Part shown: positions 22,384 through 36,500 of the stretch, one piece after another
How positions within the stretch are numbered: position 1 is the first letter of the stretch
How the letters are laid out: every line of letters begins with the position of its first letter
Assembly: GCA_920105625.2 (NCBI GenBank)
Contig: OV050032.1
Coordinates: forward strand, 114,994,542 to 115,058,541
Direction: 5' to 3'
Source: Clusia tigrina
Lineage: Eukaryota; Arthropoda; Insecta; Diptera; Clusiidae
DNA: 64,000 nucleotides
Made by a program: the position numbers and the translations under genes
Notes under the pieces: model-generated
Databases searched by the model: none
Told to the model about the DNA's origin: nothing
Seen by the model: only the letters and a program-made list of their open reading frames with translations

Positions 22384-25000
22384 TTATGACGCTCCAGTAA
22401 AAAGATACAAGCATTTGTATGTTGCAAACTTTGATAGGTGTAGGCCGTACCGTATAGAAGTTAGGGCCATTTGTAGTTTTATCAGTGTTTGAGTTGGGAC
22501 TCTAGGGTAGCATAGCTTTGAGCGATAGCTTAAATTGACAAGAGGCTCGGGTACTTCATTGTTACAAAATTTCAAGGATTTGTGACGCTCCAGTAAAAAG
22601 TTACAAGCATGTGTATGTTGCAAACTTTGATAGGTGTAGGACGTACCGTATATAAGTTAGGGGCGTTTGAAGTTTTATCAGTGTTTGATTTGGGACTCTA
22701 GGGTAGCATAGCTTTTAGCGATGGCTTAAATTGACAAGAGGCTCGAGTACTTTATTGTTACAAAATTTCAAGGTTTTATGACGCTCCAGTAAAAAGTTAC
22801 AAGCATTTGAATGTTGCCAACTTTGATAGGTGTAGGACGTACCGTATTGAAGTTAGGGGCGTTTGAAGTTTTATCAGTGTTTGATTTGGGACTCTAGGGA
22901 AGCATAGCTTTGAGCGATAGCTTAAATTGACAAGAGGCTCGAGTTCTTTATTGTTACAAAATTTAAATGTTTTATGACGCTCCAGTAAAAAGTTACAAGC
23001 ATTTGTATGTTGCAAACTTTGATAGGTGTAGGACGTACCGTAAAGAAGTTAGGGCCAATTGAAGTTTTATCAGTGTTTGATTTGGGCCTCTAGGGTAGCA
23101 TAGTTTTGAGCGATAGCTTAAATTCACTAGAGGCTCGAGTACTTTATTGTTACAAAATTTCAAGGTTTTATGACGCTCCAGTAAAAAGTTACAAGCATTT
23201 GAATGTTGCCAACTTTGATAGGTGTAGGACGTACCGTATTGAAGTTAGGGGCGTTTGAAGTTTTATCAGTGTTTGATTTGGGACTCTAGGGAAGCATAGC
23301 TTTGAGCGATAGCTTAAATTGACAAGAGGCTCGAGTTCTTTATTGTTACAAAATTTCAAGGTTTTATGACGCTCCAGTAAAAAGTTACAAGCATTTGAAT
23401 GTTGCCAACTTTGATAGGTGTAGGACGTACCGTAAAGAAGTTAGGGGCGTTTGAAGTTTTATCAGTGTTTGATTTGGGACTCTAGGGTAGCATAGTTTTG
23501 AGCGATAGCTTAAATTCACTAGAGGCTCGAGTACTTTATTGTTACAAAATTTCAAGGTTTTATGACGCTCCAGTAAAAAGTTACAAGCATTTGAATGTTG
23601 CCAACTTTGATAGGTGTAGGACGTACCGTAAAGAAGTTAGGGGTGTTTGAAGCTTTATCAGTGTTTGATTTGGGACTCAAGGGTAGCATAGCTTTGACCG
23701 ATAGCTTAAATTGACAAGAGGCTCGGGTACTTTATTGTTACAAAATTTCAAGGTTTTATGACGCTCCAGTAAAAAGTTACAAGCATTTGAATGTTGCCAA
23801 CTTTGATAGGTGTAGGACGTACCGTAAAGAAGTTAGGGGCGTTTGAAGTTTTATCAGTGTTTGATTTGGGACTCAAGGGTAGCATAACTTTGACCGATAG
23901 CTTAAGTTGACAAGAGGCTCGGGTACTTCATTGTTACAAAATTTCAAGGTTTTATGACGCTCCAGTAAAAAGTTACAAGCATTTGTATGTTGCAAACTTT
24001 GATAGGTGTAGGACGTACCGTAAAGAAGTTAGGGGCGTTTGAAGTTTTATCAGTGTTTGATTTGGGACTCAATGGTAGCATAGTTTTGAGCGATAGCTTA
24101 AATTGACAAGAGACTCGTGTACTTTATTGTTACAAAATTTCAAGGTTTTATGACGCTCCAGTAAAAAGATACAAGCATTTGTATGTTGCAAACTTTGATA
24201 GGTGTAGGACGTACCGTATAGAAGTTAGGGCCATTTGTAGTTTTATCAGTGTTTGAGTTGGGACTCTAGGGTAGCATAGCTTTGAGCGATAGCTTAAATT
24301 GACAAGAGGCTCGGGTACTTCATTGTTACAAAATTTCAAGGATTTGTGACGCTCCAGTAAAAAGTTACAAGTATGTGTATGTTGCAAACTTTGATAGGTG
24401 TAGGACGTACCGTATAGAAGTTAGTGGCGTTTGAAGTTTTATCAGTGTTTGATTTGGGACTCTAGGGTAGCATAGCTTTTAGCGATGGCTTAAATTGACA
24501 AGAGGCTCGAGAACTTTATTGTTACAAAATTTCAAGGTTTTATGACGCTCCAGTAAAAAGTTACAAGCATTTGAATGTTGCCAACTTTGATAGGTGTAGG
24601 ACGTACCGTATTGAAGTTAGGGGCGTTTGAAGTTTTATCAGTGTTTGATTTGGGACTCTAGGGAAGCATAGCTTTGAGCGATAGCTTAAATTGACAAGAG
24701 GCTCGAGTTCTTTATTGTTATAAAATTTAAATGTTTTATGACGCTCCAGTAAAAAGTTACAAGCATTTGTATGTTGCAAACTTTGATAGGTGTAGGACGT
24801 ACCGTAGAGAAGTTAGGGCCAATTGAAGTTTTATCAGTGTTTGATTTGGGATTCTAGGGTAGCATAGTTTTGAGCGATAGCTTAAATTCACTAGAGGCTC
24901 GAGTAGTTTATTGTTACAAAATTTCAAGGTTTTATGACGCTCCAGTAAAAAGATACGAGCATTTGTATGTTGCAAACTTTGATAGGTGTAGGACGTACCG
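22384..25000 (+). repeat. 9-monomer segmental duplication (offset 1764 bp)
   Basis: The monomers at about 22,384-23,015 match those at about 24,148-24,779 at an offset of 1764 bp (9 x 196). They share the rare caaggatttgtgacg (about 22,573 and 24,337) and gccatttgtag. Between and around them are single monomers of the B types (gggaagcatag, attcactagagg, gaccgatag) in mixed order. This is a transition zone before the large, regular HORs that start at 25.8 kb. Confidence 0.75.
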
Positions 25001-25766
25001 TAAAGAAGTTAGGGGCGTTTGAAGTTTTATCAGTGTTTGATTTGGGACTCTAGGGTAGCAGAGCTTTGAGCGGTGGCTTAAATTGACAAGAGGCTCGAGT
25101 ACTTTATTGTTACAAATTTCAAGGTTTTATGACGCTCCAGTAAAAAGTTACAAGCATTTGAATGTTGCCAACTTTGATAGGTGTAGGACGTACCGTAAAG
25201 AAGTTAGGGGCGTTTGAAGTTTTAGCAGTGTTTGATTTGGGACTCAAGGGTAGCATAGCTTTGACCGATAGCTTAAATTGACAAGAGGCTCGGGTACTTT
25301 ATTGTTACAAAATTTCAAGGTTTTATGACGCTCCAGTAAAAAGTTACAAGCATTTGAATGTTGCCAACTTTGATAGGTGTAGGACGTACCGTAAAGAAGT
25401 TAGGGGCGTTTGAAGTTTTATCAGTGTTTGATTTGGGACTCAAGGGTAGCATAGTTTTGAGCGATAGCTTAAATTGACAAGAGACTCGTGTACTTTATTG
25501 TTACAAAATTTCAAGGTTTTATGACGCTCCAGTAAAAAGATACAAGCATTTGTATGTTGCAAACTTTGATAGGTGTAGGACGTACCGTATAGAAGTTAGG
25601 GCCATTTGTAGTTTTATCAGTGTTTGATTTGGGACTCTAGGGTAGCATAGTTTTGAGCGATAGCTTAAATTCACTAGAGGCTCGAGTACTTTATTGTTAC
25701 AAAATTTCAAGGTTTTATGACGCTCCAGTAAAAAGTTACAAGCATTTGTATGTTGCAAACTTTGAG

Positions 25767-28700
25767 AGGTGTAGGACGTACCGTAAAGAAGTTAGGGGCG
25801 TTTGAAGTTTTATCAGTGTTTGATTTGGGACTCTAGGGTAGCATAGCTTTGAGCGATGGCTTAAATTGACAACAGGCTCGAGTACTTTATTGTTACAAAA
25901 TTTCAAGGTTTTATGACGCTCCAGTAAAAAGATACAAGCATTTGTATGTTGCAAACTTTGATAGGTGTAGGACGAACCGTAAAGAAGTTAGGGGCGTTTG
26001 AAGTTTTATCAGTGTTTGATTTGGGACTCTAGGGTAGCATAGCTTTGAGCGGTGGCTTAAATTGACAAGAGGCTCGAGTACTTTATTGTTACAAATTTCA
26101 AGGTTTTATGACGCTCCAGTAAAAAGTTACAAGCATTTGAATGTTGCCAACTTTGATAGGTGTAGGACGTACCGTAAAGAAGTTAGTGGCGTTTGAAGTT
26201 TTATCAGTGTTTGATTTGGGACTCAAGGGTAGCATAGCTTTGACCGATAGCTTAAATTGACAAGAGGCTCGGGTACTTCATTGTTACAAAATTTCAAGGT
26301 TTTATGACGCTCCAGTAAAAAGTTACAAGCATTTGTATGTTGCAAACTTTGATAGGTGTAGGACGTACCGTAAAGAAGTTAAAGGCGTCTGAAGTTTTAT
26401 CAGTGTTTGATTTGGGACTCAATGGTAGCATAGTTTTGAGCGATAGCTTAAATTGACAAGAGACTCGTGTACTTTATTGTTACAAAATTTCAAGGTTTTA
26501 TGACGCTCCAGTAAAAAGATACAAGCATTTGTATGTTGCAAACTTTGATAGGTGTAGGACGTACCGTATAGAAGTTAGGGCCATTTGTAGTTTTATCAGT
26601 GTTTGATTTGGGACTCTAGGGTAGCATAGCTTTGAGCGATAGCTTAAATTGACAAGAGGCTCGAGTACTTTAATGTTACAAAATTTCAAGGTTTTATGAC
26701 GCTCCAGTAAAAAGTTACAAGCATTTGTATGTTGCAAACTTTGATAGGTGTAGGACGTACCGTAAAGAAGTTAGGGGCGTTTGAAGTTTTATCAGCGTTT
26801 GATTTGGGACTCTAGGGTAGCATAGCTTTGAGCGATAGGTTAAATTGACAAGAGGCTCGGATACTTTATTGTTACAAAATTTCAAGGTTTTATGACGCTC
26901 CAGTAAAAAGTTGCAAGCATTTGTATGTTGCAAACTTTGATAGGTGTAGGACGTACCGTAAAGAAGTTAGGGGCGTTTGAAGTTTTATCAGTGTTTGATT
27001 TGGGACTCTAGGGTAGCATAGCTTTGAGCGATAGCTTTAATTGACAAGAAGGTCGAGTACTTTATTGTTACAAAATTTCAAGGTTTTATGACGCTCCAGT
27101 AAAAAGTTACAAGCATTTGTATGTTGCAAACTTTGATAGGTGTAGGACGTACCGTATAGGAGTTAGGGGCGTTTGAAGTTTTATCAGTGTTTGATTTGGG
27201 ACTCTAGGGTAGCTTAGCTTCGAGCGATAACTTAAATTGACAAGAAACTCGAGTACTTTATTGTTAAAAAATTTCAATGTTTTATGACGCTCCAGTAAAA
27301 AGTTACAAGCATTTGTATGTTGCAAACTTTGATAGGTGCAGGACGTACCGTAAAGAAGTTAGGGGCATTTGAAGTTTTATCAGTGTTTGATTTGGGACTC
27401 TAGGGTAGCATAGCTTTGAGCGATAGCTTAAATTGACAAGAGGCTCGTGTACTTTATTGTTACAAAATTTCAAGGTTTTATGGCGCTCCAGTAAAAAGTT
27501 GCAAATATTTGTATGTTGCAAACTTTGATAGGTGTAGGACGTACCGTAAAGAAGTTAGGGGCGTTTGAAGTTTTATCAGTGTTTGATTTGAGACACTAGG
27601 GTAGCATAGCTTTGAGCGATAGCTTAAATTGACAATAGGGTCGAGAACTTTATTGTTACAAAATCTCAAGGTTTTATGACGCTCCAGTAAAAAGTTACAA
27701 GCATTTGTATGTTGCAAACTTTGATAGGTGTAGGACGTACCGTATAGAAGTTAGGGGCGTTTGAAGTTTTATCAGTGTTTGATTTGGGACTCTAGGGTAG
27801 CATAGCTTTGAGCGATAACTTAAATTGACAAGAGGCTCGAGTACTTTATTGTTCCTAAATTTCAAGGTTTTGTGACGCTCCAGTAAAAAGTTACAAGCAT
27901 TTGTATGTTGCAACCTTTGATAGGTGTAGGACGTACCGTAAAGAAGTTAGGGGCGTTTGAAGTTTTATCAGTGTTTGATTTGGGACTCTAGGGTAGCATA
28001 GCTTTGAGCGATAGCTTAAATTGACAAGAGGCTCGGGTACTTTATTGTTACAAAATTTCAAAGTTTTATGACGCTCCAGTAAAAAGTTACAAGCATATGT
28101 ATGTTGCAAACTTTGATAATTGTAGGACGTACCGTAAAGAAGTTAGGGGCGTTTGAAGTTTCATCAGTGTTTGATTTGGGACTCTAGGGTAGCATAGCTT
28201 TGAGCGAAAGCTTAAATTGACAAGAGGCTCGAGTACTTTATTGTTACAAAATTTCAAGGTTTTATGGCGCTCCAGTAAATAGTTGCAAATATTTGTATGT
28301 TGCAAACTTTGATAGGTGTAGGACGTACCGTAAAGAAGTTAGGGGCGTTTGAAGTTTTATCAGTGTTTGATTTGAGACACTAGGGTAGCATAGCTTTGAG
28401 CGATGGCTTAAATTGACAAGAGGCCCGAGTACTTTATTGTTACAAAATTTCAAGGTTTTATGACGCTCCAGTAAAAAGATACAAGCATTTGTATGTTGCA
28501 AACTTTGATAGGTGTAGGACGTACCGTAAAGAAGTTAGGGGCGTTTGAAGTTTTATCAGTGTTTGATTTGGGACTCTAGGGTAGCATAGCTTTGAGCGAT
28601 AGCTTAAATTGACAATAGACTCGTGTACTTTATTGTTACAAAATTTCAAGGTTTTATGACGCTCCAGTAAAAAGATACAAGCATTTGTATGTTGCAAACT

Positions 28701-29097
28701 TTGATAGGTGTAGGACGTACCGTATAGAAGTTAGGGCCATTTGTAGTTTTATCAGTGTTTGATTTGGGACTCTAGGGTAGCATAGCTTTGAGCGATAGCT
28801 TAAATTGACAAGAGGCTCGAGTACTTTATTGTTACAAAATTTCAAGGATTTATGACGCTCCAGTAAAAAGTTACAAGCATTTGTATGTTGCAAACTTTGA
28901 TAGGTGTAGGACGTACCGTAAAGAAGTTAGGGGCGTTTGAAGTTTTATCAGTGTTTGATTTGAGACACTAGGGTAGCATAGCTTTGAGCGATGGCTTAAA
29001 TTGACAAGAGGCCCGAGTACTTTATTGTTACAAAATTTCAAGGTTTTATGACGCTCCAGTAAAAAGTTACAAGCATTTGAATGTTGCCAACTTTGAT
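25767..29097 (+). repeat. 17-monomer HOR (3331 bp), copy 1
   Basis: Matches 29,098-32,397 at a constant offset of 3331 bp, which is 17 x 196 minus 1. The missing base is acaaatttc at about 26,093. The match begins right after gaga/gata at 25,766/29,097 and ends at 29,066/32,397, almost exactly one full period. Diagnostic variants include gacaacagg, gacgaaccg, gagcggtgg, ttaaaggcgtctg, tttaatgttac, gttaaaaaatttcaatg, ggtgcagg, gagacactag, gacaatagggtcg, gttcctaaatttc and gataattgtagg. Confidence 0.95.
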
Positions 29098-32000
29098 AGG
29101 TGTAGGACGTACCGTAAAGAAGTTAGGGGCGTTTGAAGTTTTATCAGTGTTTGATTTGGGACTCTAGGGTAGCATAGCTTTGAGCGATGGCTTAAATTGA
29201 CAACAGGCTCGAGTACTTTATTGTTACAAAATTTCAAGGTTTTATGACGCTCCAGTAAAAAGATACAAGCATTTGTATGTTGCAAACTTTGATAGGTGTA
29301 GGACGAACCGTAAAGAAGTTAGGGGCGTTTGAAGTTTTATCAGTGTTTGATTTGGGACTCTAGGGTAGCATAGCTTTGAGCGGTGGCTTAAATTGACAAG
29401 AGGCTCGAGTACTTTATTGTTACAAATTTCAAGGTTTTATGACGCTCCAGTAAAAAGTTACAAGCATTTGAATGTTGCCAACTTTGATAGGTGTAGGACG
29501 TACCGTAAAGAAGTTAGTGGCGTTTGAAGTTTTATCAGTGTTTGATTTGGGACTCAAGGGTAGCATAGCTTTGACCGATAGCTTAAATTGACAAGAGGCT
29601 CGGGTACTTCATTGTTACAAAATTTCAAGGTTTTATGACGCTCCAGTAAAAAGTTACAAGCATTTGTATGTTGCAAACTTTGATAGGTGTAGGACGTACC
29701 GTAAAGAAGTTAAAGGCGTCTGAAGTTTTATCAGTGTTTGATTTGGGACTCAATGGTAGCATAGTTTTGAGCGATAGCTTAAATTGACAAGAGACTCGTG
29801 TACTTTATTGTTACAAAATTTCAAGGTTTTATGACGCTCCAGTAAAAAGATACAAGCATTTGTATGTTGCAAACTTTGATAGGTGTAGGACGTACCGTAT
29901 AGAAGTTAGGGCCAGTTGTAGTTTTATCAGTGTTTGATTTGGGACTCTAGGGTAGCATAGCTTTGAGCGATAGCTTAAATTGACAAGAGGCTCGAGTACT
30001 TTAATGTTACAAAATTTCAAGGTTTTATGACGCTCCAGTAAAAAGTTACAAGCATTTGTATGTTGCAAACTTTGATAGGTGTAGGACGTACCGTAAAGAA
30101 GTTAGGGGCGTTTGAAGTTTTATCAGCGTTTGATTTGGGACTCTAGGGTAGCATAGCTTTGAGCGATAGGTTAAATTGACAAGAGGCTCGGATACTTTAT
30201 TGTTACAAAATTTCAAGGTTTTATGACGCTCCAGTAAAAAGTTGCAAGCATTTGTATGTTGCAAACTTTGATAGGTGTAGGACGTACCGTAAAGAAGTTA
30301 GGGGCGTTTGAAGTTTTATCAGTGTTTGATTTGGGACTCTAGGGTAGCATAGCTTTGAGCGATAGCTTTAATTGACAAGAAGGTCGAGTACTTTATTGTT
30401 ACAAAATTTCAAGGTTTTATGACGCTCCAGTAAAAAGTTACAAGCATTTGTATGTTGCAAACTTTGATAGGTGTAGGACGTACCGTATAGGAGTTAGGGG
30501 CGTTTGAAGTTTTATCAGTGTTTGATTTGGGACTCTAGGGTAGCTTAGCTTCGAGCGATAACTTAAATTGACAAGAAACTCGAGTACTTTATTGTTAAAA
30601 AATTTCAATGTTTTATGACGCTCCAGTAAAAAGTTACAAGCATTTGTATGTTGCAAACTTTGATAGGTGCAGGACGTACCGTAAAGAAGTTAGGGGCATT
30701 TGAAGTTTTATCAGTGTTTGATTTGGGACTCTAGGGTAGCATAGCTTTGAGCGATAGCTTAAATTGACAAGAGGCTCGTGTACTTTATTGTTACAAAATT
30801 TCAAGGTTTTATGGCGCTCCAGTAAAAAGTTGCAAATATTTGTATGTTGCAAACTTTGATAGGTGTAGGACGTACCGTAAAGAAGTTAGGGGCGTTTGAA
30901 GTTTTATCAGTGTTTGATTTGAGACACTAGGGTAGCATAGCTTTGAGCGATAGCTTAAATTGACAATAGGGTCGAGAACTTTATTGTTACAAAATCTCAA
31001 GGTTTTATGACGCTCCAGTAAAAAGTTACAAGCATTTGTATGTTGCAAACTTTGATAGGTGTAGGACGTACCGTATAGAAGTTAGGGGCGTTTGAAGTTT
31101 TATCAGTGTTTGATTTGGGACTCTAGGGTAGCATAGCTTTGAGCGATAACTTAAATTGACAAGAGGCTCGAGTACTTTATTGTTCCTAAATTTCAAGGTT
31201 TTGTGACGCTCCAGTAAAAAGTTACAAGCATTTGTATGTTGCAACCTTTGATAGGTGTAGGACGTACCGTAAAGAAGTTAGGGGCGTTTGAAGTTTTATC
31301 AGTGTTTGATTTGGGACTCTAGGGTAGCATAGCTTTGAGCGATAGCTTAAATTGACAAGAGGCTCGGGTACTTTATTGTTACAAAATTTCAATGTTTTAT
31401 GACGCTCCAGTAAAAAGTTACAAGCATATGTATGTTGCAAACTTTGATAATTGTAGGACGTACCGTAAAGAAGTTAGGGGCGTTTGAAGTTTCATCAGTG
31501 TTTGATTTGGGACTCTAGGGTAGCATAGCTTTGAGCGAAAGCTTAAATTGACAAGAGGCTCGAGTACTTTATTGTTACAAAATTTCAAGGTTTTATGGCG
31601 CTCCAGTAAATAGTTGCAAATATTTGTATGTTGCAAACTTTGATAGGTGTAGGACGTACCGTAAAGAAGTTAGGGGCGTTTGAAGTTTTATCAGTGTTTG
31701 ATTTGAGACACTAGGGTAGCATAGCTTTGAGCGATGGCTTAAATTGACAAGAGGCCCGAGTACTTTATTGTTACAAAATTTCAAGGTTTTATGACGCTCC
31801 AGTAAAAAGATACAAGCATTTGTATGTTGCAAACTTTGATAGGTGTAGGACGTACCGTAAAGAAGTTAGGGGCGTTTGAAGTTTTATCAGTGTTTGATTT
31901 GGGACTCTAGGGTAGCATAGCTTTGAGCGATAGCTTAAATTGACAATAGACTCGTGTACTTTATTGTTACAAAATTTCAAGGTTTTATGACGCTCCAGTA

Positions 32001-32397
32001 AAAAGATACAAGCATTTGTATGTTGCAAACTTTGATAGGTGTAGGACGTACCGTATAGAAGTTAGGGCCATTTGTAGTTTTATCAGTGTTTGATTTGGGA
32101 CTCTAGGGTAGCATAGCTTTGAGCGATAGCTTAAATTGACAAGAGGCTCGAGTACTTTATTGTTACAAAATTTCAAGGATTTATGACGCTCCAGTAAAAA
32201 GTTACAAGCATTTGTATGTTGCAAACTTTGATAGGTGTAGGACGTACCGTAAAGAAGTTAGGGGCGTTTGAAGTTTTATCAGTGTTTGATTTGAGACACT
32301 AGGGTAGCATAGCTTTGAGCGATGGCTTAAATTGACAAGAGGCCCGAGTACTTTATTGTTACAAAATTTCAAGGTTTTATGACGCTCCAGTAAAAAG
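29098..32397 (+). repeat. 17-monomer HOR (3331 bp), copy 2
   Basis: The tandem partner of the preceding unit. By eye I noticed only two substitutions in about 3.3 kb: gccagttgtag here (about 29,911) for gccatttgtag, and caatgttttatg here (about 31,392) for caaagttttatg. That closeness implies a very recent duplication or conversion. The presence of differences argues against a simple assembly echo. Confidence 0.93.
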
Positions 32398-33523
32398 ATA
32401 CAAGCATTTGTATGTTGCAAACTTTGATAGGTGTAGGACGTACCGTAAAGAAGTTAGGGGCGTTTGAAGTTTTATCAGTGTTTGATTTGGGACTCTAGGG
32501 TAGCATAGCTTTGAGCGATGGCTTAAATTGACAAGAGGCTCGAGTACTTTATTGTTACAAAATTTCAAGGTTTTATGACGCTCCAGTAAAAAGTTACAAG
32601 CATTTGAATGTTGCCAACTTTGATAGGTGTAGGACGTACCGTAAAGAAGTTAGGGGCGTTTGAAGTTTTATCAGTGTTTGATTTGGGACTCAAGGGTAGC
32701 ATAGCTTTGACCGATAGCTTAAATTGACAAGAGGCTCGGGTACTTCATTGTTACAAAATTTCAAGGTTTTATGACGCTCCAGTAAAAAGTTACAAGCATT
32801 TGTATGTTGCAAACTTTGATAGGTGTAGGACGTACCGTAAAGAAGTTAGGGGCGTTTGAAGTTTTATCAGTGTTTGATTTGGGACTCTAGGGTAGCATAG
32901 CTTTGAGCGATGGCTTAAATTGACAAGAGGCTCGAGTACTTTATTGTTACAAAATTTCAAGGTTTTATGACGCTCCAGTAAAAAGTTACAAGCATTTGAA
33001 TGTTGCCAACTTTGATAGGTGTAGGACGTACCGTAAAGAAGTTAGGGCCATTTGTAGTTTTATCAGTGTTTGATTTGGGACTCTAGGGTAGCATAGCTTT
33101 GAGCGATAGCTTAAATTGACAAGAGGCTCGAGTACTTTATTGTTACAAAATTTCAAGGATTTATGACGCTCCAGTAAAAAGTTACAAGCATTTGTATGTT
33201 GCAAACTTTGATAGGTGTAGGACGTACCGTAAAGAAGTTAGGGGCGTTTGAAGTTTTATCAGTGTTTGATTTGGGACTCAAGGGTAGCATAGCTTTGACC
33301 GATAGCTTAAATTGACAAGAGGCTCGGGTACTTCATTGTTACAAAATTTCAAGGTTTTATGACGCTCCAGTAAAAAGTTACAAGCATTTGTATGTTGCAA
33401 ACTTTGATAGGTGTAGGACGTACCGTAAAGAAGTTAGGGGCGTTTGAAGTTTTATCAGTGTTTGATTTGGGACTCTAGGGTAGCATAGCTTTGAGCGATG
33501 GCTTAAATTGACAAGAGGCTCGA

Positions 33524-36500
33524 GTACTTTATTGTTACAAAATTTCAAGGTTTTATGACGCTCCAGTAAAAAGTTGCAAGCATTTGTATGTTGCAAACTT
33601 TGATAGGTGTAGGACGTTCCGTAAAGAAGTTAGGGGCGTTTGAAGTTTTATCAGTGTTTGATTTGGGACTCTAGGGTAGCATAGCTTTGAGCGATAGCTT
33701 AAATTGACAAGAAGGTCGAGTACTTTATTGTTACAAAATTTCAAGGTTTTATGACGCTCCAGTAAAAAGTTACAAGCATTTGTATGTTGCAAACTTTGAT
33801 AGGTGTAGGATGTACCGTATAGAAGTTAGGGGCGTTTGAAGTTTTATCAGTGTTTGATTTGGGACTCTAGGGTAGCTTAGCTTCGAGCGATAACTTAAAT
33901 TGACAAGAAACTCGAGTACTTTATTGTTAAAAAATTTCAATGTTTTATGACGCTCCAGTAAAAAGTTACAAGCATTTGTATGTTGCAAACTTTGATAGGT
34001 GCAGGACGTACCGTAAAGAAGTTAGGGGCGTTTGAAGTTTTATCAGTGTTTGATTTGGGACTCTAGGGTAGCATAGCTTTGAGCGATAGCTTAAATTGAC
34101 AAGAGGCTCGGGTGCTTTATTGTTACAAAATTTCAAGGTTTTATGGCGCTCCAGTAAAAAGTTGCAAATATTTGTATGTTGCAAACTTTGATAGGTGTAG
34201 GACGTACCGTAAAGAAGTTAGGGGCGTTTGAAGTTTTATCAGTGTTTGATTTGAGACACTAGGGTAGCATAGCTTTGAGCGATAGCTTATATTGACAATA
34301 GGGTCGAGAACTTTATTGTTACAAAATCTCAAGGTTTTATGACGCTCCAGTAAAAAGTTACAAGCATTTGTATGTTTGCAAACTTTGATAGGTGTAGGAC
34401 GTACCGTATAGAAGTTAGGGGCGTTTGAAGTTTTATCAGTGTTTGATTTGGGACTCTAGGGTAGCATAGCTTTGAGCGATAACTTAAATTGACAAGAGGC
34501 TCGAGTACTTTATTGTTCCTAAATTTCAAGGTTTTGTGACGCTCCAGTAAAAAGTTACAAGCATTTGTATGATGCAAACTTTGATAGGTGTAGGACGTAC
34601 CGTAAAGAAGTTAGGGGCGTTTGAAGTTTTATCAGTGTTTGATTTGGGACTCTAGGGTAGCATAGCTTTGAGCGATAGCTTAAATTGACAAGAGGCTCGG
34701 GTACTTTATTGTTACAAAATTTCAAGGTTTTATGACGCTCCAGTAAAAAGTTACAAGCATATGTATGCTGCAAACTTTGATAATTGTAGGACGTACCGTA
34801 AAGAAGTTAGGGGCGTTTGAAGTTTCATCAGTGTTTGATTTGGGACTCTAGGGTAGCATAGCTTTGAGCGATAGCTTAAATTGACAAGAAGGTCGAGTAC
34901 TTTATTGTTACAAAATTTCAAGGTTTTATGGCGCTCCAGTAAAAAGTTACAAGCATTTGTATGTTGCAAACTTTGATAGGTGTAGGACGTACCGTAAAGA
35001 AGTTAGGGGCGTTTGAAGTTTTATCAGCGTTTGATTTGGGACTCTAGGGTAGCATAGCTTTGAGCGATAGGTTAAATTGACAAGAGGCTCGGGTACTTTA
35101 TTGTTACAAAATTTCAAGGTTTTATGACGCTCCAGTGAAAAGTTGCAAGCATTTGTATGTTGCAAACTTTGATAGGTGCAGGACGTACCGTAAAGAAGTT
35201 AGGGGCGTTTGAAGTTTTATCAGTGTTTGATTTGGGACTCTAGGGTAGCATAGCTTTGAGCGATAGCTTAAATTGACAAGAGGCTCGGGTACTTTATTGT
35301 TACAAAATTTCAAGGTTTTATGGCGCTCCAGTAAAAAGTTGCAAATATTTGTATGTTGCAAACTTTGATAGGTGTAGGACGTACCGTAAAGAAGTTAGGG
35401 GCGATTGAAGTTTTATCAGTGTTTGATTTGAGACACTAGGGTAGCATAGCTTTGAGCGATAGCTTAAATTGACAATAGGGTCGAGAACTTTATTGTTACA
35501 AAATCTCAAGGTTTTATGACGCTCCAGTAAAAAGTTACAAGCATTTGTATGTTGCAAACTTTGATAGGTGTAGGACGTACCGTATAGAAGTTAGGGGCGT
35601 TTGAAGTTTTATCAGTGTTTGATTTGGGACTCTAGGGTAGCATAGCTTTGAGCGATAACTTAAATTGACAAGAGGCTCGAGTACTTTATTGTTCCTAAAT
35701 TTCAAGCTTTTGTGACGCTCCAGTAAAAAGTTACAAGCATTTGTATGTTGCAACCTTTGATAGGTGTAGGACGTACCGTAAAGAAGTTAGGGGCGTTTGA
35801 AGTTTTATCAGTGTTTGATTTGGGACTCTAGGGTAGCATAGCTTTGAGCGATAGCTTAAATTGACAAGAGGCTCGGGTACTTTATTGTTACAAAATTTCA
35901 AAGTTTTATGACGCTCCAGTAAAAAGTTACAAGCATATGTATGTTGCAAACTTTGATAATTGTAGGACGTACCGTAAAGAAGTTAGGGGCGTTTGAAGTT
36001 TCATCAGTGTTTGATTTGGGACTCTAGGGTAGCATAGCTTTGAGCGATAGCTTAAATTGACAAGAGGCTCGAGTACTTTATTGTTACAAAATTTCAAGGT
36101 TTTATGGCGCTCCAATAAAAAGTTGCAAATATTTGTATGTTGCAAACTTTGATAGGTGTAGGACGTACCGTAAAGAAGTTAGGGGCGTTTGAAGTTTTAT
36201 CAGTGTTTGATTTGAGACACTAGGGTAGCATAGCTTTGAGCGATGGCTTAAATTGACAAGAGGCCCGAGTACTTTATTGTTACAAAATTTCAAGGTTTTA
36301 TGACGCTCCAGTAAAAAGATACAAGCATTTGTATGTTGCAAACTTTGATAGGTGTAGGACGTACCGTAAAGAAGTTAGGGGCGTTTGAAGTTTTATCAGT
36401 GTTTGATTTGGGACTCTAGGGTAGCATAGCTTTGAGCGATGGCTTAAATTGACAAGAGGCTCGAGTACTTTATTGTTACAAAATTTCAAGGTTTTATGAC

